In this document: positions 44,607 through 54,196 of the stretch, piece by piece
How positions within the stretch are numbered: position 1 is the first letter of the stretch
How the letters are laid out: every line of letters begins with the position of its first letter
Assembly: GCA_003216275.1 (NCBI GenBank)
Contig: QCJC01000010.1
Span: 1-64,000, forward strand
Reading direction: 5' to 3'
Source: Prochlorococcus sp. AG-402-P18
Lineage (GTDB): Bacteria; Cyanobacteriota; Cyanobacteriia; PCC-6307; Cyanobiaceae
DNA length: 64,000 bases
Made by a program: the position numbers and the translations under genes
The notes under the pieces: generated by a model
Databases searched by the model: none
What the model was told of the DNA's origin: nothing
Seen by the model: the letters and a program-made list of their open reading frames with translations, nothing else

Positions 44607-45461
44607 ATGAGTGAACGTGAATCTTCTGAGAACTTATTTGGAGATAACAAAGTTAATATTCATAATTTTGCAGATGTATCTCCAAAGGCTGAACTTGGGG
44701 CAGGTGTATATGTCGGGTCAGGAGCTGTAATCGGACCAGATGTGATTGTTGGCCCAAATACTTGGATAGGACCAAATGTAATTATTGAAGGGAAAGTAAA
44801 AATAGGATCAAATAATAAGATCTTTCCAGGCGCGTGTATCGGGTTAGAACCTCAAGATTTAAAATATAAAGGAGATTTTACTGATGTCTTAATTGGCGAT
44901 AATAATACTTTTAGAGAATGCGTAACTATTAATAGAGCTACATTTGAAGGAGAAAAAACTATAGTTGGTAATGATAACTTGTTAATGGCATATTCACATT
45001 TAGGACATAATTGTGAAATAGGGAATAAAGTAGTAATAGCTAATAGTGTGCAGATTGCTGGTCATGTCATTGTTGAAGATAGAGCTGTTATTGGAGGTTG
45101 CTTAGGAATACATCAATTTGTTCATATTGGCTATTTGGCTATGATTGGCGGTATGACAAGAGTTGATAGAGATGTTCCTCCATATTGCTTAGCTGAGGGG
45201 CACCCTGGAAGAATGCGTGGACTAAATAAAGTTGGTATTAAAAGAAAAAATATAGATAAGGATAATAAAGAAGAATATTTACAATTGAAAAGAATTTGGA
45301 ACTTATTATTCAAATCTGAATATGTAATTTCTGATAGTTTGAGAATTGCAAGGAAAGAGAACTTATTGAAATCTTCTGCAAGATTATGTGGATTTATAGA
45401 ACTCTCTATCGGTAAAGGGAGAAGAGGTTTAATTCCTTCTTTAATGTCAACTAATAAGTAA
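44607..45461 (+). CDS. lpxA: UDP-N-acetylglucosamine acyltransferase
   Basis: The first lipid A enzyme, adding a 3-hydroxyacyl chain to UDP-GlcNAc. It has 284 residues. It is a left-handed beta helix of hexapeptide repeats (GAVIGPDVIVGPNTWIGPNV), with the active-site region NTFRECVTINRAT and SHLGHNCEIGNKVVIANSVQ. ATG at 44607 is chosen; GTG at 44604 is adjacent. The stop overlaps the lpxB start. Confidence 0.95.
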   Translation: MSERESSENLFGDNKVNIHNFADVSPKAELGAGVYVGSGAVIGPDVIVGPNTWIGPNVIIEGKVKIGSNNKIFPGACIGLEPQDLKYKGDFTDVLIGDNNTFRECVTINRATFEGEKTIVGNDNLLMAYSHLGHNCEIGNKVVIANSVQIAGHVIVEDRAVIGGCLGIHQFVHIGYLAMIGGMTRVDRDVPPYCLAEGHPGRMRGLNKVGIKRKNIDKDNKEEYLQLKRIWNLLFKSEYVISDSLRIARKENLLKSSARLCGFIELSIGKGRRGLIPSLMSTNK

Positions 45462-46636
45462 TGAAAATATTAATAAGTACTGGCGAAGTCTCTGGAGATT
45501 TGCAAGGAAGCTTATTAATAAAGGCTTTAAAGGCTAACGCAGAAAAAAGAAAAATTGAATTAGAGATAATTGCCTTAGGTGGTGAAAGAATGAAGGAGGC
45601 TGGGGCAAAATTAATATCTAATACTTCTTCTATAGGTGCGATTGGCTTTTTAGAAGCACTTCCATATGTTTTGCCAACTTTGAAGGCACAATCAACGATT
45701 GATAATTACTTGAGTTCTTCTCCTCCTGATGCACTTGTTTTAATTGACTATATGGGGCCAAATATTCGGCTAGGTTTAAAAGTAAAGAAAACTTTTCCTA
45801 ATATTCCAATAATTTATTATATAGCGCCGCAGGAATGGGCCTGGAGATTAGGTGATTCGGGCACAACTGATTTAATTAGTTTTACTGATAAGATTTTAGC
45901 TATCTTTGAAGAAGAAGCTAAGTTTTATTCAAATAAGGGAGGGGATGTAGAATTTGTTGGTCATCCAATGTTGGATTCCTATAGAAATATTCCTAGTAGA
46001 GAAGAATCATTGAATCAACTAGGTTTAACTTCTGATAAGAAACTTTTACTTATAATCCCTGCTTCTCGAAAACAAGAGTTAAAATATATTTTACCAACAT
46101 TACTTCAAGCGGCTAAGCTTTTGCAGGAAAAAGATCCATCTATCACTGTATTTATACCATCTGGATTAGAAGAATTTAATATGATATTGAATTCTTCATT
46201 AAAAGAATATTGCTTAGATGGAAGAGTTATTGATTCATATGAAGTTGATAAAATAAAGCCATTTTTATTTTCTGCTGCCCATCTAGCTTTGTCAAAGTCT
46301 GGAACGATTAATATGGAGTTGGCTTTAAATTCAGTTCCTCAAATTGTAGGATATAAAGTTAGTAGAATCACTGCTTTTTTCGCAAGGCATTTATTACGCT
46401 TTAATGTTAAATATATTTCGCCAGTAAATCTTCTATTAAATAAAATGTTAATACCCGAGTTTATTCAAGATGATTTTCAAAGTGAGAAAATTTATAAATC
46501 TGCTTTAAAAATTATAGAAGATGTCTCTACCAGGAAAGATATATTAGTTGGTTATAAAGAATTGAAAGATAAACTAGGAAAGCCAGGAGTTACAGATCGT
46601 GCATCAAAGTATATTTTGGATTTATTAGTTCAATGA
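45461..46636 (+). CDS. lpxB: lipid-A-disaccharide synthase
   Basis: A GT19 glycosyltransferase that condenses two lipid A precursors. It has 391 residues. It starts ILISTGEVSGDLQGSLLIKA and contains YIAPQEWAWRLGDSG, FVGHPMLDSY and AHLALSKSGTINMELALNSV, all family landmarks. The ATG overlaps the lpxA stop. The stop overlaps the msrA start region by four bases. Confidence 0.95.
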   Translation: MKILISTGEVSGDLQGSLLIKALKANAEKRKIELEIIALGGERMKEAGAKLISNTSSIGAIGFLEALPYVLPTLKAQSTIDNYLSSSPPDALVLIDYMGPNIRLGLKVKKTFPNIPIIYYIAPQEWAWRLGDSGTTDLISFTDKILAIFEEEAKFYSNKGGDVEFVGHPMLDSYRNIPSREESLNQLGLTSDKKLLLIIPASRKQELKYILPTLLQAAKLLQEKDPSITVFIPSGLEEFNMILNSSLKEYCLDGRVIDSYEVDKIKPFLFSAAHLALSKSGTINMELALNSVPQIVGYKVSRITAFFARHLLRFNVKYISPVNLLLNKMLIPEFIQDDFQSEKIYKSALKIIEDVSTRKDILVGYKELKDKLGKPGVTDRASKYILDLLVQ

Positions 46637-47244
46637 TTCATATGATTAAATTCCTCAGAAGATTAATAGTAACCTGCATTTTATTAATCCTATTAATTAT
46701 TTCTCCATTACAAGCTTTTGCTGAGTCACAAGAGGCAATTTTTGCAGGCGGATGCTTTTGGTGCCTAGAGCATGATTTAGAGAAAATTGATGGTGTGATA
46801 TCTGTCGTGAGTGGATACTCAGGCGGGAATCTGACTAATCCAACATATGAGAACCATAATGGTCATCAAGAGGTTGTGAAAGTTAGTTTTAATTCTGATA
46901 TTATTAGCTATAAAGAGTTACTTGATAACTATTGGATTAATATAGATCCTTTTGATAGTCAAGGACAATTTTGTGATAGAGGTAGTTCTTATAAGCCTGT
47001 TATTTTTACATCCAATGAAGAACAACAACTTGCAGCTAAGGAGAGTCAAGAAAATATCTCAATTGCCTTGAAGACACCTTTGGAACGCTTAAAGGTTGAT
47101 ATTCTTGATTCAAAACCTTTTTGGATTGCTGAGAAATATCATCAAGATTTTGCAGATAAGAATCCATTAAAATATAAGTTTTATAGAACCAGTTGTGGTA
47201 GAGATAATAGGCTAAAAAAGGTTTGGGGAGACTATAAGAATTAG
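46633..47244 (+). CDS. msrA: exported peptide methionine sulfoxide reductase A
   Basis: Reduces methionine-S-sulfoxide in proteins. It has 203 residues. The catalytic motif is GGCFWCLEHDLEKIDGVIS, followed by VVSGYSGGNLTNPTYENHNG and CDRGSSYKPVIFT. Before this there is a hydrophobic signal (VTCILLILLIISPLQAFAES), so the enzyme should act outside the cytoplasm, probably in the periplasm or lumen. It overlaps lpxB by four bases, so it is part of the envelope operon. Confidence 0.93.
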   Translation: MIHMIKFLRRLIVTCILLILLIISPLQAFAESQEAIFAGGCFWCLEHDLEKIDGVISVVSGYSGGNLTNPTYENHNGHQEVVKVSFNSDIISYKELLDNYWINIDPFDSQGQFCDRGSSYKPVIFTSNEEQQLAAKESQENISIALKTPLERLKVDILDSKPFWIAEKYHQDFADKNPLKYKFYRTSCGRDNRLKKVWGDYKN

Positions 47245-47317
47245 AATCTATTTAATCTAAATATAAAGAACTATTTATATTTGTTATTTTTAAATCTCTA
47301 TTTTATTTTAGAATATA

Positions 47318-48808
47318 TTAATTGGATATGAAATTAAATTCTCTTATCCAATTAACTAATGTTCTAACTCCATATCCAGTAGCTCCCTTGGGAGTTAGAT
47401 CTCTATCTTTTTCTGTCCAGCATGTACCTGCAATATCAATGTGTGCCCATGGAATGCTTGATTTTACAAATTCTTTCAGAAATAATGCAGCAGTAATTGA
47501 TCCTCCTGGCCTAGGGCCTGTGTTTTGCAAATCAGCAATGGATGATTTAATACCAGCTTTGTATGAATCTTGCATAGGCATTCTCCAAATACCTTCTCCA
47601 GCTTTATTTGCAGCACTAATTAATTGTTCTGAGAGCTGATCATTGTCAGTCCATAATCCAGCAATTTCATCTCCTAATGCAATGACACAGGCTCCTGTAA
47701 GAGTCGCAAGATCTACTATTGCGTCTGGTTGAAGTTTGCATGCATAAACCAAAGCATCCGCTAATGTCAATCTACCCTCTGCATCAGTATTGTTTACTTC
47801 GATAGTTTTCCCATTTGAAGCTTTGACTATATCTCCAGGATGTAATGCAGAACCATTAATCATATTTTCGCAAGCCGCAACTATAAAATGAACCTCTGTG
47901 TTGATAGGCTTGAGCTCTGCTATAGCTCTTGCTGCTCCAAGAACAGAGGCACTTCCACCCATGTCGTATTTCATTTTTTCAATTTGAGATGCACCTACTT
48001 TTAAGTTGTATCCACCCGAGTCAAAAGTTAACCCTTTTCCAATTAGTACAATTTTATTTTTAGTAATTTTTGGAGAATATTTTAAATGTATAAAACTAGG
48101 CTTTAGATCTGAGCCTTTTGCAACTGCTAGATAAGCTCCCATTCCTTCTTTTTCGCATTCTTTTTGATCGAGAATTTTTAAATCTAAACCAAATTCAATT
48201 GCCAACTTTTCAGCTTCCTTTGCTAGTTGTGATGGCGTGAGGAAATTGGGAGGGGCTGCAACAAGCTCTCTGGCAAGCTTCACTCCTTCGCATATTGGAT
48301 TTATTTCAGCAATTGCAATTCCTGCTAATTTGACATCCAAACCAATTAATTCAACTTCCTTTATTTGAATTGATTCCTTAGGGTCTGATTTGAATCTAAT
48401 GTCTTTGAAAGATGTCAATCTAACGGCTTCGCCAACTGCGAATGCAGCCGAAGATTGATCAAATGCATCCCAAGGGAAAAATATTCCCAACTTTGCTTCA
48501 TAACCAGGAGAAACTTGACGGGTTCCGATTGAGGCGGCTTTGCGTAGATCATCAATTAATAGATTTTCGGCTTTGCCTAAGCCTACAAATACTATTTTTT
48601 TTATAGTGCCTTCTATAAATTCAATTGATAGTTTTTGATTTTTTTTGCCTTCGAACTTCGCATCATTAAATTTTTGGCTTAAATAAGTATCTTTTATTAG
48701 CGTATTAAATAAATGCAATTGATTTTCGATTGTTCCTTCCAAAACCCCAGCAATAAGTAATGATCCTGACCATTCGTTAATTTCTTTAGAGATTGCTGAG
48801 ATTTGCAT
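47318..48808 (-). CDS. pepA: leucyl aminopeptidase, M17 family
   Basis: A two-metal cytosolic aminopeptidase, 496 residues. The N-terminal regulatory domain is variable. The C-terminal catalytic domain contains IGKGLTFDSGGYNLK, KYDMGGSASVLGAARAIAEL, NNTDAEGRLTLADALVYA and ATLTGACVIALGDEIAGL. It converges with msrA. The next minus-strand gene upstream is the GIY-YIG protein. Confidence 0.95.
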   Translation of the reverse strand: MQISAISKEINEWSGSLLIAGVLEGTIENQLHLFNTLIKDTYLSQKFNDAKFEGKKNQKLSIEFIEGTIKKIVFVGLGKAENLLIDDLRKAASIGTRQVSPGYEAKLGIFFPWDAFDQSSAAFAVGEAVRLTSFKDIRFKSDPKESIQIKEVELIGLDVKLAGIAIAEINPICEGVKLARELVAAPPNFLTPSQLAKEAEKLAIEFGLDLKILDQKECEKEGMGAYLAVAKGSDLKPSFIHLKYSPKITKNKIVLIGKGLTFDSGGYNLKVGASQIEKMKYDMGGSASVLGAARAIAELKPINTEVHFIVAACENMINGSALHPGDIVKASNGKTIEVNNTDAEGRLTLADALVYACKLQPDAIVDLATLTGACVIALGDEIAGLWTDNDQLSEQLISAANKAGEGIWRMPMQDSYKAGIKSSIADLQNTGPRPGGSITAALFLKEFVKSSIPWAHIDIAGTCWTEKDRDLTPKGATGYGVRTLVNWIREFNFISN

Positions 48809-48845
48809 TTAATTTTTTTACTTACTTAAATGATAACAACTTTTT

Positions 48846-49445
48846 TTAATTGATCTGAGATGTAAATGGTGTTGCCCATATTCCCCTTGTCTCTTTGTTA
48901 AAAGGTGGAAGCCAAGTTTTTATAAGGGCTTGTTCTAACTCCCTTCTTTCCTTTGTGTTGATCGGAACATCAAGCCAAAAACGAATGTTTAACTTGGTTG
49001 ATAAATTTGCTTTCTGTAGAGTTTCTGAATAATTTGAAAGATAATTTTTGCAGTCATGTTCCCCTCTCCACCTTTTTTCTGCGGAGATTGTTTCTCCAAT
49101 ATATAAAATAATATTTTCTTCAGAATTAATTATTTTATCCATTACAAAATAAACAGCCGGACCTTCATGCACTTTATTAGGCCATCTCCAAAAACTTAAA
49201 GGTAGAGGAGTTAGTTGCATCGGATTAAAAGTTTCGTTTAAATCTTTTGAAACAGATTCAAATAATGAAGCTTGATTTATATTTATGTAGCCATATTCAA
49301 AAATAGGTGATTGATGAGTAATGATTTTTCTTTGCCACTCCTCAATAATTTTCTTGTCAATATATGTATCTTGAAAAGGAAATTTTCCTGAGTAACTCAT
49401 ATCATTATTATTAAATAAATTATATTGCCGTTCGAATTTTATCAT
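48846..49445 (-). CDS. GIY-YIG-like domain protein
   Basis: A 199-residue protein. Its C-terminal half resembles a GIY-YIG nuclease fold: PAVYFVMDKI, IILYIGETISAEKRWRGEHD, RFWLDVPINTKERRELEQAL and LPPFNKETRG. The N-terminal half is of unknown fold. The GIY motif itself is degenerate (AVYF), so catalytic activity is uncertain. Its role could be DNA repair or RNA processing; this is not established. Confidence 0.75.
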   Translation of the reverse strand: MIKFERQYNLFNNNDMSYSGKFPFQDTYIDKKIIEEWQRKIITHQSPIFEYGYININQASLFESVSKDLNETFNPMQLTPLPLSFWRWPNKVHEGPAVYFVMDKIINSEENIILYIGETISAEKRWRGEHDCKNYLSNYSETLQKANLSTKLNIRFWLDVPINTKERRELEQALIKTWLPPFNKETRGIWATPFTSQIN

Positions 49446-49768
49446 TTTAGAAAGTTCAAAATTTAAATTAAAAGATAATTTTCGATTAGTCTTTCATTCT
49501 AATAATACCATGGTTTGATATTATTTTTCTTGATGATTATTTTAGTTTAGCTTGTCAATATGAAATGAAAAAGCATTTTCCTTACATTAGTAAGTTTTTA
49601 TTTGACTTGAGTTAGATTATGGTTGTTTCTTAGTGGTGAGGCTATTTACACTCCTAAAGCAATGTTTTTGGGTAGAATTGGTCTAAAATGAATTAGATAT
49701 AGTGTTACAGTCACTATTGGTCTTTGATTCAAAAACAAGCAATTGATCTATCAACTGGAGTTTAAGAT
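49446..49768. other. noncoding gap between divergent genes
   Basis: These 323 bases carry no supported frame or RNA gene. They presumably contain the two divergent promoters. GGAG eight bases before the ATG at 49769 is the ribosome site of the DUF1825 gene. Confidence 0.4.
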
Positions 49769-50086
49769 ATGAGTTTTTTTGAATCTGAAATCGTTCAGGA
49801 AGAGGCAAAAAAACTTTTCACTGATTATCAGAATCTGATGCAATTAGGTTCTGATTATGGGAAATTTGATAGAGAAGGAAAAGTGATGTTTATTGATACT
49901 ATGGAAAACTTAATGGAGAGGTATAAAGTCTTCATGAAAAGATTTGAGCTTTCAGAAGATTTTCAAGCAAAGATGACAGTAGAACAGCTGAAGACTCAGT
50001 TGGGGCAATTTGGCATCACACCTGATCAAATGTTTGATCAAATGAATAGAACTTTGGAAAGGATGAAATCAGAATTGGACAAATGA
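49769..50086 (+). CDS. DUF1825 family protein
   Basis: A 105-residue soluble helical protein of a family confined to cyanobacteria and close relatives. The sequence MSFFESEIVQEEAKKLFTDY and TLERMKSELDK are characteristic; predicted structure is almost all helix. Function is unknown. It precedes tyrS on the same strand (26-base gap). GGAG before the ATG supports the start. Confidence 0.88.
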   Translation: MSFFESEIVQEEAKKLFTDYQNLMQLGSDYGKFDREGKVMFIDTMENLMERYKVFMKRFELSEDFQAKMTVEQLKTQLGQFGITPDQMFDQMNRTLERMKSELDK

Positions 50087-50112
50087 TCCTTAACCTATTC
50101 AATAATTAAATT

Positions 50113-51360
50113 ATGTTAGATAAATTTAATGAACTGCCTGAATGGATCTCTAGAGGTTTAGATGATCTTTTTCCTTGCAATAATTCAGGGGATGCAGATC
50201 AAAGTTTTATCAAAAGATTAGAACTTTCATCTACAGAAAAAACTCCTTTGCGAGTAAAGCTTGGTATCGATCCTACAGGTACTGATATTCATATTGGGCA
50301 TAGCATCCTTTTTAGAAAATTAAGAGCGTTTCAAGATGCGGGACATACGGCAGTTCTTATAATTGGAGACTTCACTGCAAGGATTGGGGATCCTACTGGC
50401 AAGAATAAAACTAGAATACAGCTTGCGAAAGAGGAAGTTGAATCTAATGCATTGAATTATCTTGAGCAACTAGGCCTTGGTAAAGAACCTAAAGAATCCT
50501 TACTCGATTTCTCAACGTCTGGCCGCTTAGAAATCAGAAGAAATAGTGAGTGGCTTGAAAACCTTAATTTGTCTAAAGTTATAGAACTTTTGTCTAATTC
50601 AACAGTTGGTCAAATGCTAGCAAAAGAAGATTTTAGTAATCGATATAATTCTGGAACTCCTATCTCTTTGCATGAATTTCTTTATCCTCTTCTGCAGGGA
50701 TATGATTCAGTCGCAATAAATTCAGATGTAGAATTAGGTGGAACAGATCAGAAATTCAATATAGCAATGGGAAGAGATTTGCAGAGAGCTTTTGGACAAA
50801 AACCTCAATTTGGAATGTTATTACCTATTTTAGTAGGCTTAGATGGAACTCAGAAAATGAGTAAAAGTCTAGATAATTTTGTAGGAATAAATGAAGATTC
50901 ACTGTCGATGTATTCAAAATTAGAAAAGGTTCCAGATGATTTAGTTTATAGCTATTTAAACTTACTTACTAATGAAAATTTAAAAGAGTTAAGTTCAAAT
51001 CCAAGAGAACTTCAGAAGTTCATGGCTTTAAAAATAACATCTAACTTTAAAGGATTTGAAGCAGCAAAAAAAGCTCAATCTAACTCTGAAAAATTAGTTT
51101 TAGGGACTCAAGATTCTCTTGAAGAAATACCAGAAATCTCAGTCTCTGAAATAAATTTTCCAGCTAAAGCATTTTATTTATTTAGTAAGATTAAATTGTT
51201 TTCAAGTAGCAGTGAAGCAAGAAGACAAATTCTTGGAGGTGGAGTTAGAATTGATGGAAAAAAAATAATTGATCCCAACTTAGAGTTTCAAACTCCTAAT
51301 GATCTCACAGGAAAAATATTGCAAGTAGGAAAGAAAAAATTTCTTCGTGTGTCAAACTGA
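50113..51360 (+). CDS. tyrS: tyrosyl-tRNA synthetase
   Basis: Charges tRNA-Tyr. The 415 residues form a class I synthetase: [20 protein letters not shown] with the HIGH motif, the KMSKS loop in [17 protein letters not shown], and a C-terminal S4 RNA-binding domain ([20 protein letters not shown]). It starts [15 protein letters not shown]. pyrF follows 9 bases later on the same strand. Confidence 0.97.
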   Translation: MLDKFNELPEWISRGLDDLFPCNNSGDADQSFIKRLELSSTEKTPLRVKLGIDPTGTDIHIGHSILFRKLRAFQDAGHTAVLIIGDFTARIGDPTGKNKTRIQLAKEEVESNALNYLEQLGLGKEPKESLLDFSTSGRLEIRRNSEWLENLNLSKVIELLSNSTVGQMLAKEDFSNRYNSGTPISLHEFLYPLLQGYDSVAINSDVELGGTDQKFNIAMGRDLQRAFGQKPQFGMLLPILVGLDGTQKMSKSLDNFVGINEDSLSMYSKLEKVPDDLVYSYLNLLTNENLKELSSNPRELQKFMALKITSNFKGFEAAKKAQSNSEKLVLGTQDSLEEIPEISVSEINFPAKAFYLFSKIKLFSSSSEARRQILGGGVRIDGKKIIDPNLEFQTPNDLTGKILQVGKKKFLRVSN

Positions 51361-51369
51361 TACTATTTT

Positions 51370-52095
51370 ATGAAAAATACCAATAACCCAAGTGAAAAAA
51401 TAATTGTCGCTTTAGATGGTATGGATAAAACAAATGTCTTTTATCTACTTAAAAAAATACCTAAAGTTATCTGGGTTAAGGTCGGATTAGAATTATTTGT
51501 TAGTGAAGGACCAGATATATTATCGATTTTAAAAGATAAGGGGAAGAAAATCTTTTTAGATCTTAAATTTCATGATATTCCTACAACAGTAGCTAAAGCA
51601 TGTTTTTCAGCATCACAAACTGGTGCTGAATATATTTCTTTGCATACTTGCTCAGGCATGAAGGCTCTAAAGATGGCTAACGAGGCTGCATATGAAGGAG
51701 CGGCCAAAGTCAATTTAATGCCGCCAAAACTCCTGGGAATAACAATTTTAACTAGTTGGAATCAAGACAGTTTTGCTGAAGATCTATTAATTGATCAGTC
51801 AATAGATCAACGAGTTAAGCATCTAGCTGAAATTGCATCTAATTCTGGATTAGCTGGATGTGTTTGTAGTCCTAGAGAAGTTCAATTTCTTCGTGAAATT
51901 TATCCTGAAACTTTTGAATTGGTCACACCTGGAATCCGATCATTAGGAGCTGAGATTAATGATCAATCTAGAGTTTTGGATGCATCTGAAGCTCTAAAGA
52001 TGGGAGCTTCAAAATTGGTTATAGGTAGAGCAATTACCCAATCAAATGATCCAGCTTATATGTTCAATAGTTTTTGCGAAAAAGCTTCTGATTGA
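51370..52095 (+). CDS. pyrF: orotidine 5'-phosphate decarboxylase
   Basis: The last step of UMP synthesis. It is a 241-residue TIM barrel with IIVALDGMDKTNVFYLLKKI, the catalytic IFLDLKFHDIPTTVAKAC, TPGIRSLGAEINDQSR and KLVIGRAITQSNDP. It converges with plsY, with three bases between the stops. Confidence 0.96.
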   Translation: MKNTNNPSEKIIVALDGMDKTNVFYLLKKIPKVIWVKVGLELFVSEGPDILSILKDKGKKIFLDLKFHDIPTTVAKACFSASQTGAEYISLHTCSGMKALKMANEAAYEGAAKVNLMPPKLLGITILTSWNQDSFAEDLLIDQSIDQRVKHLAEIASNSGLAGCVCSPREVQFLREIYPETFELVTPGIRSLGAEINDQSRVLDASEALKMGASKLVIGRAITQSNDPAYMFNSFCEKASD

Positions 52096-52098
52096 CTT

Positions 52099-52695
52099 TT
52101 ACTTTTTACCGATTTTTGGCTCTTTACCTTTAACTAATCTAATTATATTTTCTCTATGCCTCCAAATTACTAAAGTCATAGCTAATAGTGAAATTAATAA
52201 AAAGGGTAGAGAAAAAATTGAATTATAAAAGCTTATAAACATTATTATAGGTAGTACTAATGCTGCACTAACACTGGCTAGTGAAACTATCCTAAATAAT
52301 GTAATCATTAAGAGAAAGACACCTAAAGTTGCAAGACCAACTTGCCAAGAAAGTCCAAGAAAGACTCCTAAACCTGTCGCTACAGCTTTACCACCTCTCC
52401 AATTCAGCCAAATGGGCCAAATGTGGCCAATTAATGTCGTTAGACCTATAGCTACTTGCCATGAATCATTTAAGAGGAAATATTTTGCTAATAAAATAGA
52501 TAGAACTCCTTTCATAACATCTATTAGAAAGACAGTAATTGCTGCCCTTTTCCCAATATGTCTTAATACATTTGTAGCTCCTGTAGACCCAGAACCTAAT
52601 GTACGAATATCAACTCCTTTAGTAATTTTTCCAGCTAAATAACCACTTGGAAATGATCCAAAAAAATATCCTAAACATAGAATTAATAATTTCAA
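52099..52695 (-). CDS. plsY: acyl-phosphate:glycerol-3-phosphate acyltransferase
   Basis: A five-pass membrane enzyme making lysophosphatidic acid, the start of membrane lipid synthesis. It has 198 residues, with family motifs FFGSFPSGYLAGKITKGVDI, GSGSTGATNVLRHIGKRAA and NWRGGKAVATGLGVFLGLSW. It ends the minus-strand set mlaE, DUF3119, DUF3086, plsY; the gap to DUF3086 is 20 bases. Confidence 0.95.
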   Translation of the reverse strand: MKLLILCLGYFFGSFPSGYLAGKITKGVDIRTLGSGSTGATNVLRHIGKRAAITVFLIDVMKGVLSILLAKYFLLNDSWQVAIGLTTLIGHIWPIWLNWRGGKAVATGLGVFLGLSWQVGLATLGVFLLMITLFRIVSLASVSAALVLPIIMFISFYNSIFSLPFLLISLLAMTLVIWRHRENIIRLVKGKEPKIGKK

Positions 52696-52715
52696 AATCA
52701 GTTCAATAGCAAATT

Positions 52716-53744
52716 TTATATTAATTCATCCTCTTCAAAAATCTCGTTGGAATTTCCTGCAAAAGCTAGCCAAATGGGGAACTGAAGAATTGGAATTTCT
52801 ACATTTATCTCTGCTGCATCAATAATTATCAAAGGTAACTCGCCTCTATCTTCAAGTCGATCAGCTCTTTCAATTAGTCCATCCGATCTCTCGAAAAGTA
52901 CGATTCCGCTGTTAGGACCAAAATCTTCACGGTTAAGTCCTAATGCATCTTGGAGGCATCTCCTCCATTCACCAAGACGCTCTGGTTGACTTGCCAAGAC
53001 CAAAGTCTGAAATTGTTCGCCATATAATTCTCCTAAAATCGCGATAATCCCTGCAGTGACCAAAGCATTTTTTGATCTGCTTCCTCTACTTGGTTGTGCA
53101 CCTCTTCCACCCATACTGAAGAACCAATCTTCAAGCATCTCAATATCATTTGTTTCAAGACTCCTCCTAAGCTTCCAGGGCTCTGCATAGAAATCGGGTT
53201 GTTCTAGAAATTGACTAAAACATGTCCTTATTAAATTTTCATCAGGTTTGAAAGTATCAGAAACAGCAGGGATTATTTCTTCCTCTTTAGAAGGCTCTAT
53301 TTTTTTATTTTCATCAAGAGGGGAGGGCTTAACTATTACTGGCGGAACAACAAGCTCTAGTTGCTCAGCTGATTGAGCTAAGTCTTGTAATGCACCAGTT
53401 AAATATTCCTGAAAGCCTTTGACCTTTCTAGCAATTGCATCAGATTGACCTGAAAATGAGCTCTTAAGTTCAGTTTCAATTTGAACTTTCTTTTTAGAAA
53501 GTTCTTCTAATTCTTGTTCTAATTTCTCACGGGAAAGCTGCAGATCTTTAAGAGCTAGGTTAATAAAAGACTGAGACTGATCTTTGGCAATCTTTTGATT
53601 GTTTTCAGGAATATTAATGATTTTAGATTTCGATTGTTTATCGAGAGGTTTTTTTGTAGGAGCTATTTTTTGTGAAGCAGTTTCTGCAGAAATTATTTTT
53701 TCTGAATTTTGTTTTTCAATAGATAGATTTTCTTCGGATTCCAT
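52716..53744 (-). CDS. DUF3086 family protein
   Basis: A 342-residue soluble protein of a cyanobacterial family. The first ~90 residues are polar and lysine-rich, then a coiled-coil region (REKLEQELEELSKKKVQIET) follows. The C-terminal part is conserved: DWFFSMGGRGAQPSRGSRSK, LVTAGIIAILGELYGEQFQT, LVLASQPERLGEWRRCLQDA and LGLNREDFGPNSG. Function is unknown. It lies in a lipid-related gene set, upstream of plsY on the same strand. Confidence 0.82.
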   Translation of the reverse strand: MESEENLSIEKQNSEKIISAETASQKIAPTKKPLDKQSKSKIINIPENNQKIAKDQSQSFINLALKDLQLSREKLEQELEELSKKKVQIETELKSSFSGQSDAIARKVKGFQEYLTGALQDLAQSAEQLELVVPPVIVKPSPLDENKKIEPSKEEEIIPAVSDTFKPDENLIRTCFSQFLEQPDFYAEPWKLRRSLETNDIEMLEDWFFSMGGRGAQPSRGSRSKNALVTAGIIAILGELYGEQFQTLVLASQPERLGEWRRCLQDALGLNREDFGPNSGIVLFERSDGLIERADRLEDRGELPLIIIDAAEINVEIPILQFPIWLAFAGNSNEIFEEDELI

Positions 53745-53783
53745 ATTTTAAAAGACTTCAATTAAGTTTTAAATTTTTGATGA

Positions 53784-54191
53784 TTATACTGCTTTCCCTA
53801 TTTCTAAATCATTCACTCTTAACCTTAACTGTTCTCTTAATGAGTTAACTTCAAAAAGTATAGGCAATAGGTGAGGGCTTGCTTCTTCTCTAAAGTAAAG
53901 AAAACCTGGCAATTGAGGAAATATAATTCTCCATGCAATCCAATTCTTAAAAGGAAATCTTCTTAACTCATTACCTAATTGTATGACAATTAGATCATCC
54001 TTAGTAAATTTCAATTTTAAGGTGAAAGATTGCAGTAATAGAAAAAAACCAAAACTACTAATTATAACCGTAGGCCAGGGATGGAAAGGTGTTATTAAAA
54101 ATATTAAGCCTATGAATATTATGAAAATAGGTAAACGATAAGAAGGCGACAAAACCACACTATCTTTATCGAGAGGATTTTCAGAAGTCAT
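53784..54191 (-). CDS. DUF3119 family membrane protein
   Basis: A 135-residue protein with two hydrophobic segments (LPIFIIFIGLIFLITPF and TVIISSFGFFLLLQ), then a soluble part with LGNELRRFPFKNWIAWRIIF and PQLPGFLYFREE. The ATG at 54191 is chosen. The frame continues upstream to 54326 but would then overlap the MlaE gene by about 130 bases. Function is unknown. It lies 5 bases after mlaE on the same strand, so the two are very likely co-transcribed. Confidence 0.82.
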   Translation of the reverse strand: MTSENPLDKDSVVLSPSYRLPIFIIFIGLIFLITPFHPWPTVIISSFGFFLLLQSFTLKLKFTKDDLIVIQLGNELRRFPFKNWIAWRIIFPQLPGFLYFREEASPHLLPILFEVNSLREQLRLRVNDLEIGKAV

Positions 54192-54196
54192 TGTTA

